This document shows, in pieces, positions 1 through 5,465 of a DNA stretch of 5,465 nucleotides. Numbering within the stretch: position 1 is the stretch's first letter; every line of letters begins with the position of its first letter. This DNA comes from Chloroflexota bacterium (GTDB lineage: Bacteria; Chloroflexota; UBA6077): positions 1 to 5,465 of the forward strand of contig JAJZQR010000340.1 in assembly GCA_021806765.1 (NCBI GenBank), given 5' to 3'. The notes below the pieces were generated by a model. That model searched no databases. It was not told the DNA's origin and worked only from the letters and a program-made list of their open reading frames with translations. Both the position numbers and the translations under genes were made by a program.

Positions 1-540
<540 letters not shown>

Positions 541-553
<13 letters not shown>

Positions 554-1878
554 TCTCCACTCCCATATACGCTGAGGTCCAACAGTTCACGCGCAGTCGC
601 CGCAACCGCAACGGGACCGGAGGCATCCCTGCCTATCTGCCCCAGAGTCATGCCGTCCAGGGTGCGCTCCCCCGAGCTATCGAACATGACCCGGGGAAGA
701 ACCCAGCCGTCCATCCCCTTCTCCTTCAGTGCGGGGACGACATCCGTTCCAGTCAGCAGTCCCGAGACGGTGACTGTGGTTCCGAAGAACTCGTTCGCCA
801 CCGGCCACACCTCTATCGTCATGCCGTCCACGCGGTTCACGTCATCGGCAAGCCGCCGCAATGTGGGGTAGGCCGAGGTCCCGCAGATCCACCCCACCCG
901 CCGAGGACGAGGCACCGCGGCCGGCAGGCGACGCTTGCAACCAGCCCAGGAGACAAGCAATCGACGTACCAAACCAACGCCGTTATCCAGTTGAGGGTAC
1001 CCGTCATACCAGGCGGCAGACGGAACCGGTTTCCCCGTCATAGCGTAGAACTCGTCACCGAGGTAGACGAAGCTCCTCCCCAACTGCCGGCGGAATACCC
1101 GCTGCCTGGCCGTCACCTGTTCCACCACCCCGCCAGCTTCGTCCCGGGTGTAGGGCCGCACCCCGCCCCCGCGATAGAACCTGGTCAAGCCCACTGGGAC
1201 CACCGCCACAGAGGTCACCGTCTCCGATCGCGCGGCCAAGTCGTCGATGGTGCGCTCAAGGTGCACCCCGTCGTTCAGACCAGGACACAGCACCACTTGA
1301 GCGTTGATCCGTACCTTGCGCCGCCCCAACTCATCGATCTGCGCCAGAACGTCGGGGGCATCGACTCCCATCAGCCGGTTCCGCACCTCCATCTCGGTGG
1401 CATGTACCGACACGTAGAGCGGGCTCAGTCTCTGCTCCTGAATCCTGTCCAGGTCCTCGGGAGCCAGATTACTCAGGGTGATGAAGTTCCCGTACAGAAA
1501 GGAGAGACGGTAGTCGTCGTCCCTTATGTACAGTGATTTCCGCAAGCCTCGGGGGAGATTCTTGACGAAGCAGAAGGTGCAGTTGTTCCGGCATCTCCGA
1601 ATGCCGTCGAAGACCGGGCTCTCCAACTCGACTCCCAGCTCTTCGTCCCACCCCTTCTCGACCAGAACCTCGTGCTCCTGCCCCTCGCGCTCGATGCGCA
1701 AGGTCAGTTCAGGAGTATCCGACCAGAAGCGATAGTCGATCACGTCTCTCAGCCGCAGCCCATTCACCGCGATCAGCCGATCACCCGACTGAATCCCGTA
1801 CTCCTCAGCGGCACTTCCGGATGCGACCGACGTGACCAATCCGCCCACGCCCTTTTGGTTTTCCACGTGCTTTCCCAT
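541..1878 (-). CDS. PDZ-like / radical SAM / DUF512 protein of unknown function
   Basis: This is a 445-residue member of the DUF512 family, whose biochemical role I do not know to be established. Domain order visible in the translation: an N-terminal PDZ-like segment (about residues 11-75, with GGLVTSVASGSAAEEYGI and GDRLIAVNG); a radical-SAM-type cysteine cluster C96-x3-C100-x2-C103, which would ligate a 4Fe-4S cluster and bind S-adenosylmethionine; the family stretch around LPRGLRKSLYIRDDDYRLSF (108-127); YVSVHAT (155-161) and VVLCPGLNDG (195-204); then the DUF512 C-terminal region with GDEFYAMTGKPVP (274-286), YPQLDNGVGLVRR (294-306) and TVTVSGLLTG (368-377). No signal peptide or membrane segment is seen, so it is probably cytoplasmic. 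It follows plsC after a 127-bp gap and overlaps glmS by 13 bp. The ATG at 1878 directly follows an in-frame TAG and has no well-placed Shine-Dalgarno. A GTG at 1866 (codon 5) has GGGA 6 nt upstream and may be the true start. Family call is secure; function is unknown. Confidence 0.93.
560..564 (-). promoter_or_regulatory. Ribosome binding site of glmS
   Basis: On the minus strand GGGAG sits 6 nt upstream of the glmS ATG and lies within the last codons of the DUF512 gene. It supports the MCGIVG start and local re-initiation or coupled translation. No separate promoter or glmS ribozyme leader could fit here. Confidence 0.6.
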
Positions 1879-2005
1879 CTAGGGGGCAATCACAGAGTCC
1901 TTGATGGTTCTGGGGACACCCCAGACCCCGCCAGGCCGCAAACCGGCCAGAGGGCAGGTTTGCGTGCTCTGGACCCGCTCTCTTTCTGGAATGTACTGAG
2001 GTTCT
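1879..2005 (-). other. Intergenic gap (plsC to DUF512 gene) with overlapping inverted repeats
   Basis: This is the longest untranslated gap in the window. Read directly: a perfect 7-bp inverted repeat with a 3-nt loop (1909-1915 with 1919-1925); an 8-bp inverted repeat CGCAAACC/GGTTTGCG (1937-1944 with 1957-1964); a 5-bp GGCCG/CGGCC hairpin (1934-1938 with 1944-1948); and CCAGA/TCTGG (1947-1951 with 1968-1972) that can be extended by GCA/TGC (1954-1956 with 1965-1967) across a 2-nt bulge. The last three overlap, so their stems compete for the same bases. No U-tract follows any of them in the minus-strand RNA, so a classic intrinsic terminator is not supported. I see no credible -10/-35 pair. 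The gap could be a structured leader, a processing site, or ordinary GC-rich spacer. Confidence 0.45.
1909..1925 (-). other. Short perfect hairpin upstream of the DUF512 gene
   Basis: TCTGGGG and CCCCAGA are separated by ACA, a perfect 7-bp stem with a 3-nt loop, with two more G-C pairs possible (1906-1907 with 1927-1928) beyond one mismatch. It ends about 30 nt before the annotated start of the DUF512 gene. There is no U-run after it on the minus strand, so it is more likely an RNA structural or processing element than a terminator. Confidence 0.4.
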
Positions 2006-2671
2006 CTACGCGCTCTGCGGCCCAAGCTCCGAGTTATCGGACACCGATGCGGCGTCAGCGTAGAAGCCACGCCTCTCATCGGGAAGAAGCCTCGCGATCC
2101 TTCCCATCATGGCGGCAGTCATGGTGTCCAGGTCTCCCTTCTCAGCCTCGCCTCGCTGGAGAGTGAAGGGCTTGCCCACCCGGAGAACCACCGTTGGCCT
2201 GGTCAGGAAGGACAGGGGCGAGCGGATGCTCTCAGTACCGGTAACGGCCACCGGCAGGATCGGCGCCCTCGCCATGTGGGCGACCAGGGCGGATCCGGCG
2301 TAGGCCCTGGCCAGCTGGCCCGTCTTGCTGCGGGTGCCCTCGGGGAACATGCCCACCACACCGCCTTGCTTCAGGACATCCGTCGCCGTCCGCAGGGCCT
2401 GCCGGTCTGCCTGTCCCCGCCTCACAGCAAAGGCCCCATACCAGCGGACCACTGGACCCAGCAACCGATCGTGGAAGACCTCTTCTTTCGCCATGAAGGT
2501 GATCCGGCGCGGCAGCAGCGCTCCGAGAACGGGGGGATCAAGCAAGCTCAGGTGGTTGGAGACCAGAAGAAATGGACCCGTGGCAGGCACGTTCTCCAGC
2601 CCGACGACGGTGCGCCGAGTGAGCAGCCACAGCAGGAACCGGACACCGATACATGCAAAGCTGTAGAACAT
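2006..2671 (-). CDS. plsC: 1-acyl-sn-glycerol-3-phosphate acyltransferase (PlsC family)
   Basis: PlsC-family enzymes transfer a fatty acyl group to the sn-2 position of lysophosphatidic acid, giving phosphatidic acid, the precursor of membrane phospholipids. They act at the inner face of the cytoplasmic membrane. This 221-residue protein has the normal bacterial length. It carries the catalytic H-x4-D motif in SNHLSLLDP (His40, Asp45) and the glycerol-phosphate-binding FPEGTRS motif (109-115), followed by the PILPVAVTGTE segment (137-147) typical of the family. The N-terminal stretch (about 1-18) is hydrophobic and may anchor or embed the protein. The ATG lies 14 bp after the cmk stop, with AGGGGA (2682-2687, partly overlapping that stop codon) 10 nt upstream as ribosome binding site. 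Adjacency of cmk and plsC is common in Bacillota and Chloroflexota. The exact acyl-donor and acceptor preference cannot be read from sequence. Confidence 0.95.
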   Translation of the reverse strand: MFYSFACIGVRFLLWLLTRRTVVGLENVPATGPFLLVSNHLSLLDPPVLGALLPRRITFMAKEEVFHDRLLGPVVRWYGAFAVRRGQADRQALRTATDVLKQGGVVGMFPEGTRSKTGQLARAYAGSALVAHMARAPILPVAVTGTESIRSPLSFLTRPTVVLRVGKPFTLQRGEAEKGDLDTMTAAMMGRIARLLPDERRGFYADAASVSDNSELGPQSA

Positions 2672-2685
2672 CTTGCCGGTTTCCC

Positions 2686-3396
2686 CTACGCACCACCGGG
2701 ATGGGCCACGTGGAGACCGGTATTCTGCTGGAAAACCTCGAGCACCTTCTCCACGACCTGATCGATGCTGAGAGAGGTAGTGTCGATGACGACGGCGTCG
2801 GCAGCGGCGCGAAGGGGGGCGACGGCCCGTCCACTATCATAGGCATCACGGCGGCGCAACTCAGCCAGAACGGTGGCGAAATCGACCGTTATGCCCTGAA
2901 TCTCCGCCTGTTTCTGGCGGCGCCGAGCCCGCTCCTCCTCGCTGGCCACCAGATACACCTTCACCTCGGCCTCGGGCCACACCACCGTTCCGGCATCCCT
3001 CCCGGCCAGGATCACGCCGCCCTTATCAGCCACCGAACGCTGGACCCCAATCAAGGCCGTTCGCACATCGGCGTGGGCGGAAACCTCCGAAACGTTAGCA
3101 TCCACCTGAGGGCTTCTGATCGCCAGGGACACGTCGTCGCCATCGGCTATTACGATCGTCTGGCGTGGGTCGCCGGGCGGGGCAGCCTTCACCTCAATGG
3201 TCACCTTCGCCGCCAGTTCGGCCAATTCCTCTCCATCCGAGGGCTCTATCCCCTTCCCGATGGCTACCCAGGTCACAGCTCGGTAGAGAACCCCCGTGTC
3301 CAGGTAGAAGTAACCCAGCCTATCGGCCAGGATCTTGGCGATGGTAGTCTTCCCCGACGCAGCGGGACCGTCAATGCATATGACTGGAGCCTTCAC
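2686..3396 (-). CDS. cmk: (d)CMP kinase (cytidylate kinase)
   Basis: Cmk phosphorylates CMP and dCMP to the diphosphates with ATP in the cytoplasm, recycling CMP released by RNA turnover and phospholipid synthesis. The 236-residue protein matches the usual ~220-230 residues. It shows the P-loop GPAASGKT (10-17), the substrate-site DTGVLYRA (33-40), GRDAGTVV (132-139) and the lid/substrate region RRRDAYDSGRAVAPL (181-195). The start is a GTG, not ATG. It is supported by AGAGGA 6 nt upstream (3403-3408) and by the P-loop beginning nine residues in, as expected for this family. The first 26 bp overlap the end of rluB in another frame, pointing to coupled translation. The residue after GRD is Ala where Ile is common, a modest variation. 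Identification is very secure. Confidence 0.97.
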   Translation of the reverse strand: MKAPVICIDGPAASGKTTIAKILADRLGYFYLDTGVLYRAVTWVAIGKGIEPSDGEELAELAAKVTIEVKAAPPGDPRQTIVIADGDDVSLAIRSPQVDANVSEVSAHADVRTALIGVQRSVADKGGVILAGRDAGTVVWPEAEVKVYLVASEEERARRRQKQAEIQGITVDFATVLAELRRRDAYDSGRAVAPLRAAADAVVIDTTSLSIDQVVEKVLEVFQQNTGLHVAHPGGA

Positions 3397-4171
3397 TCCC
3401 CGTCCTCTTCAGCATTCTTACTTCCGCGGGCGTGAGATTCCGGTACTGCCCACGCGGCAGCGAGCCCAACCACAGCGACCCGATCCGCATCCGCACCAAC
3501 CGCTCCACCCTGTACCCCAGAGCGTGCAGCATCCGCCGAATCTGGCGATTTCGACCCTCGTGAATGGTCATGCTCAGCCAGGTTGTCTTGCCGTCGGAAC
3601 TCAAGACTCGAACCAGAGCCGGGGCTGTCTTCCGCCCGTCCAGCACCACGCCTTCTCGCAGGGCCCGCAGGTCATCCTCCTTCACCGTGCCCGGCACGGC
3701 TACGTGGTACTCCTTCTCGTAGGAGTAGCGGGGATGGGCCAGCAAGTTCGCGAACTCACCATCGTTGGTCATCAGGATCAATCCCTCGCTGTTGGCGTCC
3801 AACCGCCCAACGGGATAGATCCGCGAGTTGTGAGGCACCAGTTCCATCACGGTAGGACGATGCTCTGGATCACTGACGGTGGTGATATAACCCGCCGGCT
3901 TGTTCAGCATCAGATAGGTCTTCTTCACCCGCTTCGGTATCGGCCTTCCGTCTACCGTGATGCTGTCGTGCTCCGGGTCCACCTTGGTGCCCAGCCTGGT
4001 GACGACCTGGCCGTTCACGGCCACCCGCCCCGCCAGGATCATCTCCTCGGCGGCGCGGCGCGAATCGACACCCGCGTGCGCCAGCACCTTATGGAGCCGC
4101 TCTATCCTGCCGTTCGCCTCGTCGCCGTTCTCCAACGGCAACCCTTGACCTGCCGACCCAGAATCAGCCAT
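3371..4171 (-). CDS. rluB: 23S rRNA pseudouridine synthase, RluB/RsuA family
   Basis: This enzyme isomerises a specific uridine in ribosomal RNA to pseudouridine; RluB proteins act on helix 80/peptidyl-transferase-region uridines of 23S rRNA. The 266-residue translation has an S4 RNA-binding domain (about 22-80, RLHKVLAHAGVDSRRAAEEMI onward, with GRVAVNGQVV at 48-57). The catalytic domain carries YPVGRLDANSEGLIL (119-133), with Asp125 as the expected nucleophile, and HEGRNRQIRRM (204-214), both diagnostic of the RsuA/RluB/E/F group. Length and the S4 domain favour RluB, the usual member in Gram-positive-type clusters, but RsuA or RluE/F specificity cannot be excluded from sequence. The ATG has GAGG only 3 nt upstream (4175-4178), unusually close. 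The first ~20 residues are low-complexity and unconserved, so a start slightly downstream is possible. It starts 40 bp after the carboxypeptidase gene, and its last 26 bp overlap cmk. Confidence 0.93.
   Translation of the reverse strand: MADSGSAGQGLPLENGDEANGRIERLHKVLAHAGVDSRRAAEEMILAGRVAVNGQVVTRLGTKVDPEHDSITVDGRPIPKRVKKTYLMLNKPAGYITTVSDPEHRPTVMELVPHNSRIYPVGRLDANSEGLILMTNDGEFANLLAHPRYSYEKEYHVAVPGTVKEDDLRALREGVVLDGRKTAPALVRVLSSDGKTTWLSMTIHEGRNRQIRRMLHALGYRVERLVRMRIGSLWLGSLPRGQYRNLTPAEVRMLKRTGSEGSSHMH
3403..3408 (-). promoter_or_regulatory. Ribosome binding site deciding the GTG start of cmk
   Basis: AGAGGA on the minus strand lies 6 nt upstream of the GTG at 3396, inside the rluB coding sequence. 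Good spacing plus the conserved position of the following P-loop favour this GTG as the cmk start. Confidence 0.6.
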
Positions 4172-4211
4172 GACCCTCGCCAGAGAAGACCGGACTTTGC
4201 CAACTAATACC

Positions 4212-5333
4212 CTACTGATCCGGGGATTCAGTAGAAAAGAGGGGTATCTCTGCTACCTTCTTCCCAAACAGATAGTAGGTGACCATCCCTGCCGATCCGC
4301 CGGCCGCCGAGGTCGCGGGTGACAGGGAGTAGAACCACCGCAGGTAAGGTTTCTGCCATCCAGGGAACACCAGATTCGGCTTAGTCTTGCCGACAGTGGG
4401 CAGGACCTCGTCCTTCTCGGTATAGCTACCCAGCGGAACGTCGGTAGCGCTCAGGGTTTCCCAGGTGAAGTTGGCAAAAAAGTAGTCCAGGAGAGCAGCC
4501 GCATCACCGAAGGTGTCCGCGCTATCCAACACGACGGCAATGGCCCTGTGCCCATTCCGAGTAGCCGACAAGACCAGGCATCGCCCTGCGTTATCAGTAT
4601 ACCCCGTCTTCACCCCATCCGCACCAGGGTAAACACCCAGAAGCTGGTTGGTGTTCTTGAAGTCCCACCGGATGGGACCGTTGATGCGATACTCCTTCGT
4701 TCCCACGATCCACTGGAAAACCGGATTCTGGAGTGCGGTCCGAGCAATAACAGCCAGGTCGTAGGCCGAAGAGTAGTGGCCGTCTGCATCCAATCCGTGG
4801 GGGGTTACGAAGTGGGTGTCCTTCAACCCGAGCTGCGCCGCTTTAGCGTTCATCATCGCGGCGAATTTGGGGATAGAACCTCCCACGTACCCCGCCAGAT
4901 CTACAGCAGCGTCGTTACCCGAGGGTAGTAGAAGCCCGTAGAGCAACTGCTCCACCGTCAACTTGTCCCCGGGGTCCAGACCGATGATCGAGGGCTCCAC
5001 CTTTACGTCGGGACCGGCCGTCACCACATCGGTCAACCGAGCATGCTCCAGGGTCACCAGGGCAGTCATCATCTTGGTGGTGCTGGCCTGGGCTCGGCGC
5101 TCGTGAGAGTTCTTCCCGTACACCACCTCACCGGTGGTGCCATCCATGATCACCGCCGCCTTGGCCGACAGCTGGGGTACCCGGTCGGCCCCCATGAGCT
5201 TCAGGGTGTAGGGACTGGCCGGCGTCTGTGCAGCCTGGGACTCAATCAGGGTGGGCGGCCCGAAGCCGCTGGTCATCAGACCCAGCAGCACTACCAGTAC
5301 CGCCAGCGCCACACGGGCAGATCTAGCCGCCAT
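4212..5333 (-). CDS. Serine-type D-alanyl-D-alanine carboxypeptidase (PBP5/DacF-like, peptidase S11)
   Basis: This is a secreted low-molecular-weight penicillin-binding protein that trims the terminal D-Ala from peptidoglycan stem peptides and so limits cross-linking. The 373-residue protein has an N-terminal signal sequence: Arg4 and Arg7, then a hydrophobic core at about 9-20, with cleavage likely around residues 33-36 in a SQAAQ segment. All three active-site motifs are present: S84-T-T-K87 (nucleophile Ser84 and general base Lys87), S138-G-N140, and K242-T-G244. The region after about residue 300 would correspond to a short PBP5-like C-terminal domain. No obvious C-terminal amphipathic or hydrophobic anchor is seen, so membrane retention, if any, may rely on an uncleaved N-terminus. 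The ATG overlaps the end of the upstream YraN-family gene by 11 bp. It has only a weak Shine-Dalgarno (GGAT just before it), so re-initiation is likely. Activity class is secure; dacA, dacB or dacF naming is not. Confidence 0.95.
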   Translation of the reverse strand: MAARSARVALAVLVVLLGLMTSGFGPPTLIESQAAQTPASPYTLKLMGADRVPQLSAKAAVIMDGTTGEVVYGKNSHERRAQASTTKMMTALVTLEHARLTDVVTAGPDVKVEPSIIGLDPGDKLTVEQLLYGLLLPSGNDAAVDLAGYVGGSIPKFAAMMNAKAAQLGLKDTHFVTPHGLDADGHYSSAYDLAVIARTALQNPVFQWIVGTKEYRINGPIRWDFKNTNQLLGVYPGADGVKTGYTDNAGRCLVLSATRNGHRAIAVVLDSADTFGDAAALLDYFFANFTWETLSATDVPLGSYTEKDEVLPTVGKTKPNLVFPGWQKPYLRWFYSLSPATSAAGGSAGMVTYYLFGKKVAEIPLFSTESPDQ

Positions 5334-5465
5334 GATCCACGATACCCGAAGTCGCGTCTCGGAACCGCTGCATCCTCAGCGGTTCGCCCCCGGAACTCAA
5401 CTCAACGGCCACCAGGTCCACCCGCCAGGGCCTGTCCTCCTGGCCCGTGGAGGCCAGGTACCATT
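5323..5465 (-). CDS. yraN: YraN/UPF0102-family protein, C-terminal end, cut by window edge
   Basis: The minus strand from the right edge reads 46 residues in one frame to a TAG at 5323-5325. They begin WYLASTGQEDRPWRVDLVAV and end in GIVDHGG. The segment with an aromatic-Arg-Val-Asp followed by Leu-Val-Ala-Val, then a short variable loop and a closing R-x-A-like segment, matches the C-terminal part of UPF0102 (YraN) proteins, where R(F/V/I)D(V/L)VA is the best-conserved late motif. These ~120-residue proteins have a predicted restriction-endonuclease-like fold and unclear cellular role. The predicted N-terminal active-site residues are outside the window. The frame overlaps the carboxypeptidase ATG by 11 bp. 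Because only a third of the gene is visible, the family call is good but not certain. Confidence 0.75.
   Translation of the reverse strand, partial: WYLASTGQEDRPWRVDLVAVELSSGGEPLRMQRFRDATSGIVDHGG
5362..5385 (-). other. 9-bp perfect inverted repeat near the end of the YraN-family gene
   Basis: GAACCGCTG (5362-5370) and CAGCGGTTC (5377-5385) are exact reverse complements around a 6-nt loop. In the minus-strand RNA the hairpin would end about 28 nt before the carboxypeptidase start codon. It lies wholly inside coding sequence and has no U-run after it, so it is not an intrinsic terminator. It could influence translation initiation of the next gene or be fortuitous. Confidence 0.4.

Noticed and set aside
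554..700. Possible glmS ribozyme/riboswitch upstream of glmS
   Set aside because: The glmS start overlaps the upstream coding sequence, so there is no untranslated leader, and no ribozyme-like architecture is visible.
991..1536. Plus-strand 181-residue open frame antisense to the DUF512 gene
   Set aside because: It has no recognisable motif and lies wholly within a gene with clear family signatures on the opposite strand.
1909..1925. Intrinsic terminator after plsC
   Set aside because: The stem is good but no U-tract follows on the minus strand, and the stem lies about 80 nt past the plsC stop and close to the next start. Termination is not supported.
1985..2030. Possible minus-strand promoter with TACATT as -10 near the plsC stop
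   Set aside because: Only four of six bases match the -10 consensus and no reasonable -35 hexamer lies at the expected spacing.
1879..2079. Minus-strand 66-residue open frame spanning the plsC end and the gap
   Set aside because: It begins inside plsC in another frame, has an Arg/Pro-rich low-information composition, and the inverted repeats in the gap better explain its structure. No family resemblance was seen.
2653..4207. Long plus-strand open frames (2653-3435, 260 residues; 3335-4207, 290 residues) antisense to cmk and rluB
   Set aside because: They mirror genes with unmistakable motifs on the minus strand. Their translations are rich in Pro, Arg, His and Gln with no recognisable domain, as expected for antisense frames in GC-rich DNA.
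5121..5139. Inverted repeat CACCACC-TCACC-GGTGGTG inside the carboxypeptidase gene
   Set aside because: It is explained by codons for the conserved segment between residues 65 and 71 (GTTGEVV). It lies deep in coding sequence with no regulatory context.

Overview
This window is a compact, GC-rich stretch of bacterial housekeeping chromosome. Every gene I can support lies on the minus strand, so the biological reading direction is from the right edge to the left edge. In that order the genes are: the 3' end of a YraN/UPF0102-family gene (cut by the right edge), a secreted D-alanyl-D-alanine carboxypeptidase, a RluB-type 23S rRNA pseudouridine synthase, cytidylate kinase (cmk), a PlsC-type acyltransferase, a PDZ/radical-SAM/DUF512 protein, and the 5' third of glmS (cut by the left edge).

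Packing is tight. YraN and the carboxypeptidase overlap by 11 bp, rluB and cmk by 26 bp, and the DUF512 gene and glmS by 13 bp. The plsC gene starts 14 bp after cmk ends, and rluB starts 40 bp after the carboxypeptidase ends. This looks like one polycistronic unit. The only gap big enough for independent control is 1879-2005 (127 bp) between plsC and the DUF512 gene. It holds several inverted repeats, some mutually exclusive, but no convincing promoter or U-tract terminator.

Functionally the cluster mixes envelope building (D,D-carboxypeptidase for peptidoglycan, PlsC for phosphatidic acid, GlmS for amino-sugar precursors) with translation and nucleotide maintenance (RluB, Cmk) and one uncharacterised iron-sulfur protein. 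The neighbourhood of dacF-like, rluB, cmk, plsC and DUF512 genes is of the kind seen in Bacillota and Chloroflexota. High GC, a DUF512 protein and a peptidoglycan enzyme fit a GC-rich member of either group, probably non-model or environmental. The phylum assignment is inference and weak.

I see no mobile element, CRISPR array, tRNA, rRNA, phage gene or defence system, and no sign of a new system. The points most worth a second look are the close linkage of the uncharacterised DUF512 protein to glmS and the structured gap upstream of that pair.
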